Positions 42,509 through 51,111 are shown, counted from the stretch's first letter. The stretch: DNA of 64,000 bases from a bacterium (GCA_029561455.1 JAKQIY010000065.1:273501-337500); one strand, 5' to 3'. Numbers and translations are program-made. The notes: a model not told the origin generated them from the letters alone.

Positions 42509-43108
42509 TTAATAACTGTTATTTTCGCTCTCGATAAATTCGGCAAGCTGTTTGCGCAAAAATAGCCTGGCCCGGTGTAAATTAGATTTAACCGCTGCCA
42601 GGCTCATACCGGTCATTTCTGCGATTTCCTGTAGAGATTGTCCTTCAATATCTTTTAATACAAAAACGGTACGAAATTTTGGCGCCAGTTTGGCAATAGC
42701 CCCTTCCATTTCGCGGCGAAGTTCATCATTCATGATTGAACTTAATGGATTGGCAGTAACAGACTTGTTAAAGGTTTCCAGGGTATCCTTTTTAACCTGG
42801 GAATCTATATCATCGAGACCGCTGACCAGCTTTTTTTTACTACGCAGCCGCATCAGGGCATAATTGGTAGCTATCCGGTATATCCATGTAGAAAGTTGAG
42901 ATTCCCCTTTAAAATCCGGCAAGGCTTGAAAAACCTTTAAAAACGTCTCTTGTAAAACGCATTCAGCTTCATCAGTATTAGCTAACAACCGTAGGGCAGT
43001 ATTATAGACCAGTTTTTCATTGCGTAAAACGATTTCGGTCAGCGCAGTTTTATCCCCTTGTTTGGCGCTTTCTACCAGTTCAGCTTCTGTATTATATTTT
43101 TTTGACAT
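42509..43108 (-). CDS. ECF-type RNA polymerase sigma factor
   Basis: A 199-residue group 4 (ECF) sigma factor. Region 2 spans about residues 24-95 (YNTALRLLANTDEAECVLQE, FKGESQLSTWIYRIATNYAL) and binds the -10 element and core polymerase. Region 4 spans about 135-190, with the helix-turn-helix LQEIAEMTGMSLAAVKSNLH. The linker between them is longer than usual and Lys/Ser-rich. No anti-sigma factor gene is adjacent, which is uncommon for ECF factors; the next gene downstream is the CsgG-like envelope protein, 208 bp away. The regulon is not evident from the window. Confidence 0.92.
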   Translation of the reverse strand: MSKKYNTEAELVESAKQGDKTALTEIVLRNEKLVYNTALRLLANTDEAECVLQETFLKVFQALPDFKGESQLSTWIYRIATNYALMRLRSKKKLVSGLDDIDSQVKKDTLETFNKSVTANPLSSIMNDELRREMEGAIAKLAPKFRTVFVLKDIEGQSLQEIAEMTGMSLAAVKSNLHRARLFLRKQLAEFIESENNSY

Positions 43109-43225
43109 TCCGTCCTTTATCTTGAAAAGTTCAGGAATGTCAAAATACCAAAAAAATATTACTTTATCAAGTTTTTTCAGAATTCATCAACCAGGTTATG
43201 CAAAATGAAGCACACCCTGGTCAAC

Positions 43226-43636
43226 TTATCTTATTTCATAACTCGTTTCAATTTCTGTCGCTTTTTTCAACATGGCAGAAGCCGAGCAATAGGTGTTTTC
43301 CGATAGCTCTATAGCCCGTTTCACTGCTTCATCGGAAATATTTTTGCCCCAAAAAATAAAATGAATTTTTACTTTGGTAAACACCCGCGGATGCTCGTCA
43401 CGACGTTCAGCTTCTACATGGCATTCATAATCATCCAGGGCAATTCGTTTCTTTTTTAATATCGATAAAACATCCATCGAGGTACAGCCGCCGAGCCCCA
43501 TCAGCAACAATTCCAGGGGCGTTGCGCCGCCGTTATGTCCGCCATTGGCTTCTGAAGTATCCATAATCACCCAATGCCCCGAATCCGCCTTGCCGGTTAA
43601 AGTAAGATCCTTTACCCGTTTTATTTCTGCTTTCAT
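43226..43636 (-). CDS. OsmC/Ohr-family protein (YhfA-like)
   Basis: A 136-residue member of the OsmC family of thiol peroxidases and related proteins. The two conserved cysteines are in MGLGGCTSMDVLSILKKK and ENTYCSASAML. The text GHWVIMDTSEANGGHNGG and TPLELLLMGLG is typical of the YhfA-type subgroup, whose role is less certain than that of OsmC or Ohr. A cytoplasmic location is expected. It is a single gene. Confidence 0.9.
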   Translation of the reverse strand: MKAEIKRVKDLTLTGKADSGHWVIMDTSEANGGHNGGATPLELLLMGLGGCTSMDVLSILKKKRIALDDYECHVEAERRDEHPRVFTKVKIHFIFWGKNISDEAVKRAIELSENTYCSASAMLKKATEIETSYEIR

Positions 43637-43738
43637 TTTTTCTCTGTCTTAATATGATAGATTGATAGTTACTTATCTACCTGAATTTCTAAATTGAGTT
43701 TAAAGAAATTAAAATTTGACCTTTATTGAACGATAGGC

Positions 43739-43817
43739 AGTGTCCCACTATTCATTTTCATGTATTTTGTAATGAATAATAGTATATTTTTTTAAGTTAT
43801 TGCCTTAGTGGGACACT
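43739..43817. mobile_element. 79-bp inverted-repeat element (MITE-like)
   Basis: The perfect 12-bp inverted repeat AGTGTCCCACTA (43739-43750) / TAGTGGGACACT (43806-43817) bounds an AT-rich core. Inside the left end a second arm pair, ATTCATT (43749-43755) and AATGAAT (43771-43777), makes a nested hairpin. No coding capacity and no clear target-site duplication were seen. The form suits a miniature transposable element or the ends of a decayed insertion sequence. Confidence 0.6.
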
Positions 43818-43859
43818 ATCCATCCTATATGCTGTCTTCTGGTGATAGATAAGCATATT

Positions 43860-44363
43860 CTACAATAAAGCTTTGATATCGGTTTCAAATACGCTTTTAT
43901 CCTGATAACCAACATACTTTTTATAAATATTCCCGTTCCGGTCAATTAAAAACGTGGTCGGAATGCTGGTTATATCGCCAAATCCGTTTACGATTTCTTC
44001 ATTCGCCAGGGCATTGGGATAATTAATTTGGTACTCTGCAATAAAGCTAGTCAATGCCTCGGTTCCTTCCCGGCCAAACGCCACGCCAAGAATTTCCAGA
44101 CCCTCGCCCTGATATTGGGAATATAATTCAATAAAGTGCGGTATTTCAGCTTTGCAGGGCGGGCACCAGGTATCCCAAAAATCCAGCAACAGTACTTTTC
44201 CCTTATAATTATCCAACGATATTGAATTGCCGTTTAACCCGCTAACGGAAAATTCAAATGCCGGCTGCTTTACTTCAGTTTTTCCTGTTCCTTTGCAAGA
44301 GATAACTGCCAGGACAAAAAGGGCTAGCAGCGCCAATGTCACTAGTTTGAAATTATTTTTCAT
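43860..44363 (-). CDS. Thioredoxin-fold lipoprotein, TlpA/ResA type
   Basis: A 167-residue periplasmic thiol-disulfide oxidoreductase. The signal peptide ends with the lipobox AVISC, with C23 as lipid anchor. The thioredoxin fold follows with the active site FWDTWCPPCKAE (C67, C70) and the later cis-Pro segment SIPTTFLIDRNGNI. The CPPC motif and the WCPPC context match TlpA/ResA proteins that keep cytochrome c haem-site cysteines reduced. The multihaem cytochromes in this window would need such an activity, but no link is shown. Its start overlaps the stop of the preceding small gene by 4 nt. Confidence 0.92.
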   Translation of the reverse strand: MKNNFKLVTLALLALFVLAVISCKGTGKTEVKQPAFEFSVSGLNGNSISLDNYKGKVLLLDFWDTWCPPCKAEIPHFIELYSQYQGEGLEILGVAFGREGTEALTSFIAEYQINYPNALANEEIVNGFGDITSIPTTFLIDRNGNIYKKYVGYQDKSVFETDIKALL

Positions 44364-44590
44364 TGTTTCTCCATCAGTTTTTGGTTACCATTTTTATCAA
44401 AATAATTTGTGATTAATATACTTACATGTTTCTGTAAATATTCCATTACATTGCTATTTTTACAATTTTGCTCAAGCTCTGCACATAACCGGTTCATTAA
44501 TAATACAGCAATATCACGGCTTTTGCAAGCATTAATTCTCTCCTCAATCTGGCCGCAATATTTTTTTATTATTTTTAATTCACTATCCAT
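44360..44590 (-). CDS. Small hypothetical protein coupled to the thioredoxin gene
   Basis: A 76-residue mostly helical protein with three cysteines (KYCGQIEERINACKSRDIA, RLCAELEQNCKNS). No family recognised; there is no signal peptide, so it is expected in the cytoplasm. The ATG at 44590 follows GAGGTG by three bases; an earlier ATG 15 codons upstream has no such box. Its stop overlaps the start of the TlpA-like gene (ATGA), which supports it being a real, translationally coupled gene. Confidence 0.6.
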   Translation of the reverse strand: MDSELKIIKKYCGQIEERINACKSRDIAVLLMNRLCAELEQNCKNSNVMEYLQKHVSILITNYFDKNGNQKLMEKQ

Positions 44591-44780
44591 TTTCACCTCA
44601 TTATTTTGATGCACAAGGCCGGAAAAAAGATTCATCTCCTATTAAAAAAAGAAAAAGCATAAAAAACATAGCTTTTAAAAATTAATTTCTTTATTTTACT
44701 GGTATAATGGCATAACCTGGCAAATAAAACTGTTCTTATATGCAAAATATAACAATTAATCAAAAGCAGGAATTTATAAA

Positions 44781-45986
44781 ATGAAAAGTTCAAAATCTCT
44801 TACAACCAGTTTTATATTGACAATTCTATTCTTTGCTTTTACAATGCAGACCTTTGCCGCCGAGCCCCTCATCCCCGATGAAAAAACCCGCACCGACCTG
44901 GTGAATTATTATGACAGTATCTGCCAATGGATCATCAAAGCGGATTTACGCAGCGGCGAATTGAAAATTACTGAAAAACGCCGCACCTCGATTTTTATCA
45001 ACAGTAACCTGGCGCGAGTGCTGGTTGCCGGTTATGAAATAACCGGGAAACAGGAATACCTTGAAGAAGCGTTGTTGTGGTTCGACCGTCTGGTGAGTTT
45101 ACAACAGATCACTATCGCTTCAGATGGCCGGGAAGCCGGTTGGTGGGGTGATTTTACTCCCAAAGATAATATATATCTTGGCGATGCCGGCACCAGCGCC
45201 ACCGCCCTTGCCGTGATAGTTCGCTATGCCGACGGCGAACGCCGTGAAAAATACATGAAAGCCCTGGAACTCTATGCCAACTTTGTTATTTATGGCACCA
45301 AAGAAGATCCCCAGGGTCTGAACCGCGGCGGTTCAAACGGCTGGATCATCCGCGAGGGTGAAAATGCCGGCGCTATCGGCTGCGGTTATTACAAAGGCGA
45401 ATTATCCCAGGCGCCTTATACAATATCGACCAGCGTCACCGGCGCCGCCTTTTTTTCCTGCATGTACAAACTGACCGGTAATCGCGAGTACCTTGAAATT
45501 GCTGAAAATGCCGTTAATTATCTTTTAAATGTGCGCGATCCATTCGGCGAGTTTCCCTATATTTTACACAATTTTCAGCTAGACGAATGGCCGCTGGATA
45601 CCATGAGCTATATGGCCGATGGTATTATTAGCTGTTATATAAATTCCGATGACGAAGAATTCAAAAAAAGCGTCGGTAAACGCATTGCCCGCAGTATTCA
45701 GTGGCTGCTTAATCGCCAGGAAGATAATGGTGTGTGGGGCGAAATGCGCAGCGAAGATCAGCAACGTAGCCAGGGTGTTTTAAACCTGCTGGTTTGGTAT
45801 TATCATGACATTGCACACTATCCACAAATTGCCGCAACCATTCGCGCCAATTACAATTTTTTCCTCAATCCCAAAAATTCCAGCTTTTTTGGTGTAAATG
45901 AACTGCCCATTACTACCGGCTTTGTCGGGCTTGGAATTGCCGAAGTCATTGAACCCGGCATTACCTACCGCCTGGTGAATGAATAA
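44781..45986 (+). CDS. Exported (alpha/alpha)-barrel, glycosidase/epimerase-like protein
   Basis: A 401-residue protein with a signal peptide (ending QTFAA). The mature chain has a repeating pattern of paired helices with Gly-rich ends (FINSNLARVLVAGYEITGKQ, DAGTSATALAVIVRYADGE, STSVTGAAFFSCMYKLTGN, RIARSIQWLLNRQEDNGVWG), the hallmark of a six-hairpin alpha/alpha toroid. Such folds occur in glycoside hydrolases, polysaccharide lyases and glucuronyl epimerases. No signature residue fixes the reaction. It is followed 6 bp later by a DHH phosphoesterase gene in the same direction. Confidence 0.7.
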   Translation: MKSSKSLTTSFILTILFFAFTMQTFAAEPLIPDEKTRTDLVNYYDSICQWIIKADLRSGELKITEKRRTSIFINSNLARVLVAGYEITGKQEYLEEALLWFDRLVSLQQITIASDGREAGWWGDFTPKDNIYLGDAGTSATALAVIVRYADGERREKYMKALELYANFVIYGTKEDPQGLNRGGSNGWIIREGENAGAIGCGYYKGELSQAPYTISTSVTGAAFFSCMYKLTGNREYLEIAENAVNYLLNVRDPFGEFPYILHNFQLDEWPLDTMSYMADGIISCYINSDDEEFKKSVGKRIARSIQWLLNRQEDNGVWGEMRSEDQQRSQGVLNLLVWYYHDIAHYPQIAATIRANYNFFLNPKNSSFFGVNELPITTGFVGLGIAEVIEPGITYRLVNE

Positions 45987-45992
45987 TACTAT

Positions 45993-46967
45993 ATGTTCAA
46001 ACGAATTATCACCCACAGTGATTTTGATGGTGTTGCGAGCGCCGCGTTGTGCTCGCACACCATGAACATTAGCATAATCACTTTCACCCAACCGCGGATA
46101 ATCAGTGATGCGCTGATTTCACTCACCACAGAGGACATTGTTTGCGATTTGCCCTACCCCCTGGAATGTGGTATGTGGTTCGATCATCACGAAGGCAACC
46201 TCGAAGACCTGAATTATCGTAAAATCGACCCGGCAACAATTGCCGGTCGCTTTGCCGTCAAAGATTCATGCGCCCGGGTGGTCTATGAATATTTTTTAGA
46301 AAAACAAACCCTGCCCGACTTTTTTAAAGAACTGGTGGATGAAGCCGATATTATTGATTCCTTTAATTATTCAAGCATTGAGGACTGGCGCAGGGAAACA
46401 CCGGGGAAAATAGTTGACGCTGCCATCAAAGTTACCGAAGACAGCCAGGAAGTAAAATGGCAGTTTCTGAAAAGCCTGGTCATGCTGCTTAAAGAGAGAC
46501 CACTGAATGAAGTAGCCAAATTACCGGGTATTACAAAACGATACCGGAAATACCTCGCCGAAGAGCAGGAAATGATGAATAAAATCCGCACCGACATCAC
46601 ATTCTTACCGCAAGATGAGAACCAGCAACTGATGATCATCGACCTTACTAAATACAATCGCCGCCCGTTTATCATGAAAAATCTGGCATATATGATCCAT
46701 CCGCAAGCGCTGGCGGTGGTTCAGGTAAGTAACTTGTTCCGCAATAATGTCAAGTCCAATGATCTATCGTTTTCCATATCGCTCAGCGTTAATTTAAATT
46801 CAATGCAGCACAATAAAGATGTAGGGGAAATTATGCGACAATTGAATATCGGCAATGGTCACGCCGGAGCCGCCTCAGGACTTGTCTATGGCGATTCCAA
46901 AGAGGATATGCTGAAAAAAAAGGCCAAAACCCTGGAAAGTATTTATAACATATTCATAAAACAATAA
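45993..46967 (+). CDS. DHH-superfamily phosphoesterase, short type
   Basis: A 324-residue DHH protein. Motif I is ITHSDFDGVASAAL (H8, D10, D12), and the DHH motif itself is WFDHHEGNLED (D64-H65-H66). The intermediate Asp occurs in TEDIVCDLPYP (D52). C-terminally, GNGHAGAASGLVYGD resembles the Gly-His-rich substrate motif of DHHA1. The protein is distinct in sequence from the DHH protein at 9073-10122. It is probably an exopolyphosphatase- or nanoRNase-like hydrolase; substrate not readable. No clear ribosome-binding site is seen, and it begins 6 bp after the previous stop, so coupling is likely. Confidence 0.85.
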   Translation: MFKRIITHSDFDGVASAALCSHTMNISIITFTQPRIISDALISLTTEDIVCDLPYPLECGMWFDHHEGNLEDLNYRKIDPATIAGRFAVKDSCARVVYEYFLEKQTLPDFFKELVDEADIIDSFNYSSIEDWRRETPGKIVDAAIKVTEDSQEVKWQFLKSLVMLLKERPLNEVAKLPGITKRYRKYLAEEQEMMNKIRTDITFLPQDENQQLMIIDLTKYNRRPFIMKNLAYMIHPQALAVVQVSNLFRNNVKSNDLSFSISLSVNLNSMQHNKDVGEIMRQLNIGNGHAGAASGLVYGDSKEDMLKKKAKTLESIYNIFIKQ

Positions 46968-46981
46968 CCCCCGATTTATCT

Positions 46982-47680
46982 TTAATACGTATCGCTTTCT
47001 TCGCCCATAATCAAAGATACCCGTTCAATTCCCTCGCGGGCGCTCAGTTCGCTGATAAAGGCTTGCTGGTCGTCCTCCCGTTTAAAACGAATGCTGAACG
47101 ATACTTCAAGGAATTGTCCCAACCGGGCGGAACGCATATACATGAGCGAATGTTGGGAAAGATACTTTTTAAAAACCGGCAGGTATGGCTGCTCATCATT
47201 TAATTCGGCCTGCATCCAAAACCGTAAAATCAATTCTTTATGGTAAATGTAACCATAATTGGTATAATATAAAATGAGTATGATGATACTTATTAAAATT
47301 GTGCCCACCATTGCCAGCATAATACTGCCGGCGCCAACAGCCATTCCCGCAGCCAGCCCGAAAAACACAAAAGCAATATCGCGGGTATCTTTAACGGCAG
47401 CGCGAAAACGGATGATCGACATGGCGCCCACCAACCCAAACGCCCGCGCCAGGTTATCGCCAATGATCATTATCACAATAGCGGTTACCATGGTAATAAT
47501 AACAACAGTATTCACAAATGAGGAAGAATAGGAATAGCCTTTATAGGTGATCCGGTACACTGAAGAAATAATAAAACCCACAACAAAAGCGATGAGAATA
47601 TTTATTACCGCATCAAAAAAATAAACATTTGTTGTATTGGTAAAAAGGGCATCGTAAACATTTTGTGCAATTCCTGTCAT
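46982..47680 (-). CDS. DUF4956 membrane protein
   Basis: A 232-residue membrane protein of the DUF4956 type. Four hydrophobic segments occupy residues about 15-145, with the conserved loop ARAFGLVGAMSIIRFRAAVK DTRDIAF between helices. The soluble C-terminal half (LNDEQPYLPVFKKYLSQHS and after) is cytoplasmic and looks ferredoxin-like. Function is unknown, but genes of this family commonly sit beside VTC-domain polyphosphate polymerase genes, as here: the VTC gene ends 21 bp upstream. The ATG at 47680 is chosen for its AAGGA box. It is last in a three-gene unit with HlyD and VTC. Confidence 0.88.
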   Translation of the reverse strand: MTGIAQNVYDALFTNTTNVYFFDAVINILIAFVVGFIISSVYRITYKGYSYSSSFVNTVVIITMVTAIVIMIIGDNLARAFGLVGAMSIIRFRAAVKDTRDIAFVFFGLAAGMAVGAGSIMLAMVGTILISIIILILYYTNYGYIYHKELILRFWMQAELNDEQPYLPVFKKYLSQHSLMYMRSARLGQFLEVSFSIRFKREDDQQAFISELSAREGIERVSLIMGEESDTY

Positions 47681-47701
47681 TCCCATTCCTTTACACACTC
47701 C

Positions 47702-48433
47702 TCACGCAAGCAGGCATTTTTCTATGCTCATACAATATTTTGAAATTGATTGCGGGCTCACTTTTAACTCATGCACCAGTTCCCGCATCCACTTGGGCAT
47801 AAAACTGTCATATTTTAATTCCAGAATACACTGGGTATCAACAACCGGGATCAATATGCCATCCTGAAAGATCGTGCTGATTTTATCACATTTACGCGAT
47901 CGTACGTTATAATCGATTGTTAACCGTACGCGGTTATCCAGCTTGCCGATAAAAGCATCGCGGTTGTAAACAATTAAAACTACCGGTTCAAGCTCCAGCT
48001 TGGAAATATTATATAAAAACTTGCTTAGCACCAGGGTGCCGTTTATTTGCTTTAACACTCCCCAATCCCGGTTCTCGGGGTTGAGAAAGTTTTCTATCTC
48101 GGCAAATGTATACTTGGCGCGTTCTTTGACTACTGTTTTACTGAAACGCCGCTTAATTTCTAAAAATCCAATGGCATTAGGATCATATTCATTGTACACA
48201 CGAATGCGCAGTTTACGCCGCACCGGCAGACCATCGAGTTTTTGATAATAAAAATCCAACTGCGGCGAATCAAGATAGATACTGCGGATGATATATTGTT
48301 GATTGGCAAGATCGGCGCTATATGGATCAAGATCGGCATAAGGCCGGATAAATTCCTTTATTAGCGGTACTTTATCCAATGGTACATAGTATTTAATTTC
48401 GGAACGCCCTTTTATGCTTTTTATATTAACCAT
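47702..48433 (-). CDS. VTC-domain polyphosphate polymerase-like protein
   Basis: A 243-residue protein matching the catalytic VTC domain that in yeast Vtc4 makes polyphosphate from ATP inside a tunnel lined by basic residues. Visible features are the N-terminal RSEIKYYVPL, IRSIYLDSPQLDFYYQKLDG, the basic strand RRKLRIRVYNEYD, LEIKRRFSKTVVKERA, RVTIDY-like text (RLTIDYNVRSRK), and ILELKYDSFMPKWMREL. The glutamates and Lys/Arg expected to hold metal and phosphate are present. It lies between a HlyD-type adaptor gene and DUF4956, so the polymer or its machinery may be membrane-linked. Confidence 0.88.
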   Translation of the reverse strand: MVNIKSIKGRSEIKYYVPLDKVPLIKEFIRPYADLDPYSADLANQQYIIRSIYLDSPQLDFYYQKLDGLPVRRKLRIRVYNEYDPNAIGFLEIKRRFSKTVVKERAKYTFAEIENFLNPENRDWGVLKQINGTLVLSKFLYNISKLELEPVVLIVYNRDAFIGKLDNRVRLTIDYNVRSRKCDKISTIFQDGILIPVVDTQCILELKYDSFMPKWMRELVHELKVSPQSISKYCMSIEKCLLA

Positions 48434-48450
48434 GCTCTGTCTTGTCAGCT

Positions 48451-49527
48451 TTATCGAAGTAAATAATTATCCCATTCCATTTTTATCAGGGAAACAAGAT
48501 CCATCTTGCCGGCTTTAATTTTTACATATCCTGTCATTCCCGGTAAAATATCGGAAGAGTTATTTGCTATTCTGGCTTTGGCAATATAAATAGGCATTCC
48601 ATAAATCAATTCCGCTTTGTTACCTATACTTAAAACCCGTGTACTATCTACGCGGCCACGGAATCCATTATAATAAACTTTAACCGGTAAATCCGGCCTG
48701 ATATACCTTAACTGGTTTTCACGCAGCATGATCTGCACAACCATTGTATCCACTTTATTGACCAGGCATAATACCGTACTGTCAAGCAGCGATTCACTCA
48801 CTTGTCCGCTGATCGGGGCGGTTATATACTGTGATCTTAACTTTTGCTCCAGCACCTGAATCTGGTTTTCGTAATCTTCCAGTTCATTTTGACTTTTCCT
48901 GATCTCTGCGGACTTTTCTCCGGTTTCGACAACCTTGACGCGCGCCTCAGCCAGGGCGACATTTACCTTGTAAAGATCAAAAGTAGCCTGGGCTATATCC
49001 ATCTCGTTATCACTGGCTAATTTTTGCCCATATAGTTGCTTAACCCGCTCATACTGGGGAGTAAAATTAGCGAACTGAGCCCTGGCATGGTTTAGGGTCT
49101 GTATAGCTTCTTCCCGGATTGCCGGCTTTTCACCTGTGGTCATAACTTCCACATCAGCTTGTGCTACATTACGTAATCCCTGAAGCTGCGCCAACAAGAT
49201 CTGGTCCTGAAAAGAATAAACCCTGGCAACAATATCCCCTTTTTTAACCAGGCCGGTTTGATAAATGGTATCGTTAATAGTATAATGAATGTAATCCGGA
49301 CGGCTGATCTGCAAAAGATTGAACTGCTGGACCATGTTTGAATCATTTCGTTTGATCACTGAAAAAATTTTGTCCGGTTCGTTTTGAATGACTTTCCATT
49401 CGGCCTGGGCAACAAAACGGCAGGGGGTTTTAAGAAAATGATCAAACTTGATTAAAAATGTCAGCGCGATCAGGGCGCAGCCAAGAACTCCAAAATAGAA
49501 AATATTATACCTGGTTTTTCGTTTCAT
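48451..49527 (-). CDS. HlyD-family membrane-fusion/adaptor protein
   Basis: A 358-residue inner-membrane-anchored adaptor. One helix lies at residues about 8-26 (FGVLGCALIALTFLIKF). A lipoyl/barrel-sandwich half (VKKGDIVARVYSFQD) precedes a long coiled coil of about residues 115-235 (LNHARAQFANFTPQYERVKQ, NELEDYENQIQVLEQKLRSQ), then the second half ITAPISGQVSESLLDSTVL and a beta-barrel. Adaptors of this kind link an inner-membrane transporter to the outer membrane, but no transporter gene is next to it; instead the VTC and DUF4956 genes follow at 17 and 21 bp. The ATG at 49527 is preferred over a TTG 18 bases earlier. Confidence 0.85.
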   Translation of the reverse strand: MKRKTRYNIFYFGVLGCALIALTFLIKFDHFLKTPCRFVAQAEWKVIQNEPDKIFSVIKRNDSNMVQQFNLLQISRPDYIHYTINDTIYQTGLVKKGDIVARVYSFQDQILLAQLQGLRNVAQADVEVMTTGEKPAIREEAIQTLNHARAQFANFTPQYERVKQLYGQKLASDNEMDIAQATFDLYKVNVALAEARVKVVETGEKSAEIRKSQNELEDYENQIQVLEQKLRSQYITAPISGQVSESLLDSTVLCLVNKVDTMVVQIMLRENQLRYIRPDLPVKVYYNGFRGRVDSTRVLSIGNKAELIYGMPIYIAKARIANNSSDILPGMTGYVKIKAGKMDLVSLIKMEWDNYLLR

Positions 49528-49543
49528 TATACCCGATTTCTGC

Positions 49544-49570
49544 AAAAAAATACCCGGTTCACACCCGGGT
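49544..49570 (-). terminator. Terminator-like hairpin in the leader of the HlyD/VTC/DUF4956 operon
   Basis: Read on the minus strand, ACCCGG and CCGGGT form a 6-bp stem with a 7-nt loop, followed by A and then seven T. It ends only about 17 nt before the HlyD ATG, so any transcript from upstream would meet an intrinsic terminator just before the operon. The 49571-49947 stretch upstream of it is very AT-rich and holds no convincing gene. Confidence 0.6.
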
Positions 49571-49947
49571 TGTATATATTATTATTCAAACTAGTTTACA
49601 GATGTAACAGTAATAATTAAATATAAATATTTATAAATATCAAGATAAATATTTTCAACGCATTTTATGGATGGCATGTCTTCCAATGGATGTCTTTCAG
49701 TATATTCAGCTATGTTAACGAAAATATAATCAAAAAGTTCCGAAAGTAAGCTAAATAATTATTTTAACTGTATTTGTATTTTCATATCTTTTGGTATATT
49801 AATGACTACCGCAGATGTTTTATTTAAGGTAAACTCTAACATTTAATATTTGTTATTAAATAGTGTATGTAACTTGTATACCTGATGGCAGGATTTTTCA
49901 GTCGTAGTATTTTTTTAAAAATTCTTTTCCAGATTGCCAAAAAAGCA

Positions 49948-49973
49948 AAAAGCCCGATATTATCGGGCTTTAA
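49948..49973 (-). terminator. Terminator of tRNA-Asn
   Basis: Minus-strand stem AAAGCCCGATA / TATCGGGCTTT, followed by T-rich sequence, beginning three bases after the tRNA 3' end. Confidence 0.85.
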
Positions 49974-49975
49974 AG

Positions 49976-50048
49976 CTCCGGTGGTAGGACTCGAACCTAC
50001 AACCTAGTGGTTAACAGCCACCCGCTCTGCCGGTTGAGCTACACCGGA
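49976..50048 (-). tRNA. tRNA-Asn, anticodon GTT
   Basis: A 73-nt cloverleaf on the minus strand: acceptor arms TCCGGTG and CACCGGA with discriminator G, D arm beginning TAGCTCAACCGGCAGAGC, anticodon loop CTGTTAA with GTT, and the T arm GTAGGTTCGAGTCCTAC. CCA is not encoded. A terminator follows immediately. Confidence 0.97.
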
Positions 50049-50133
50049 AAAATGAATATTAATTTATACTTTTTTCAAATAAAAGTCAAGTGATTTATAT
50101 TCTTTTACTGATATATTCCGGCTATTTTTTTCA

Positions 50134-51111
50134 CTATTTTTCTTGCCCGCGCATTGCGTTCAGGTTCGGGTCATCGCCAAAATATAAAAACCGATCCATC
50201 AGTTTTACATAACTGCTCCATTTTTTATGTTGACTTTTTTCCTTATCATATATACGGTCAAAAGCATTTAATTTGGAATCAAGTTCATCAGCATAATACA
50301 ATATTAACGATTCCCGGCACATGGGCACCACCGGCGAACCATGCTCCAGTTCGCCCTGGTGCGATAAAATCAGGTGTAGAACTTTGTTGGCCAATTCTTC
50401 CGGAAACTTTTTATTTCTCTCAATAAACCCGGCAACAATATGGTAGCCTATTGAAATATGGCCCAGCAGCCTGCCCTCATCCGAATAATCTATAAAATAG
50501 CCGGTTTTGTATTCACGAATTTTGCCAATATCGTGTAACAGCGCCCCGGCGATCAATAACTGCCGGTCAACCTTGAGAACCTGCATGGCAATACTCTCAG
50601 CAAAATTACACACACCCAGAGTATGTTCCAGCAAACCGCCTTCATAACAATGATGCCAGAGTTTACCGGCCGGCGCCTTTAATAACGCTTTTCTGATGGT
50701 TTTATCATTATAGACCGACAGTAACAAACTGCGCAGGTTTTCATCTTCAACAGTTCCGATCTTTTGGAATATTTTATCCAGGTTCTCCTGCGGATCACAT
50801 GTTCCGGCGGGAATTAAAGAATCGGAATCGACCCTGTCATTAACTTGAGCAAGACGGATTTTTTCAACTGATAAATGCAGCTTCCCCTTCCATTCGATAA
50901 CTTGACCTTTAACTTTAACAATATCCCCCTCTTTTAATAACTTGAGCATCTCATCGACTTGCTTCCACAAGGTGCCAAAAATTCGCCCCGATGCGTCACC
51001 CAATTCGAGAGACAAGTATAGCTCGCCTTTTTCAGCCTGCTTGCGGCATTCCGCTTTGCGCAATACAAAAAAGTCTTCAATCGCCTGACCCGGCTTGAAT
51101 TCTGCAATCAT
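50134..51111 (-). CDS. 3'-5' exoribonuclease, YhaM type (OB fold plus HD domain)
   Basis: A 325-residue nuclease. Residues about 1-95 form an OB-fold (YLSLELGDASGRIFGTLWKQ, EGDIVKVKGQVIEWKGKLHL). Residues about 155-290 form an HD phosphohydrolase domain with WHHCYEGGLLEHTLGVCN, the HD pair in LLIAGALLHDIGKI, and LILSHQGELEHGS. This order is that of YhaM, a metal-dependent exonuclease acting on RNA and DNA ends in Bacillus. GGGGTG lies five bases before the ATG at 51111. It is transcribed toward tRNA-Asn, 85 bp away. Confidence 0.9.
   Translation of the reverse strand: MIAEFKPGQAIEDFFVLRKAECRKQAEKGELYLSLELGDASGRIFGTLWKQVDEMLKLLKEGDIVKVKGQVIEWKGKLHLSVEKIRLAQVNDRVDSDSLIPAGTCDPQENLDKIFQKIGTVEDENLRSLLLSVYNDKTIRKALLKAPAGKLWHHCYEGGLLEHTLGVCNFAESIAMQVLKVDRQLLIAGALLHDIGKIREYKTGYFIDYSDEGRLLGHISIGYHIVAGFIERNKKFPEELANKVLHLILSHQGELEHGSPVVPMCRESLILYYADELDSKLNAFDRIYDKEKSQHKKWSSYVKLMDRFLYFGDDPNLNAMRGQEK

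Noticed and set aside
43730-43826. Target-site duplication around the 79-bp inverted-repeat element
   Set aside because: Flanking bases (GATAGGC on the left, ATCCATC on the right) do not form a convincing direct repeat.
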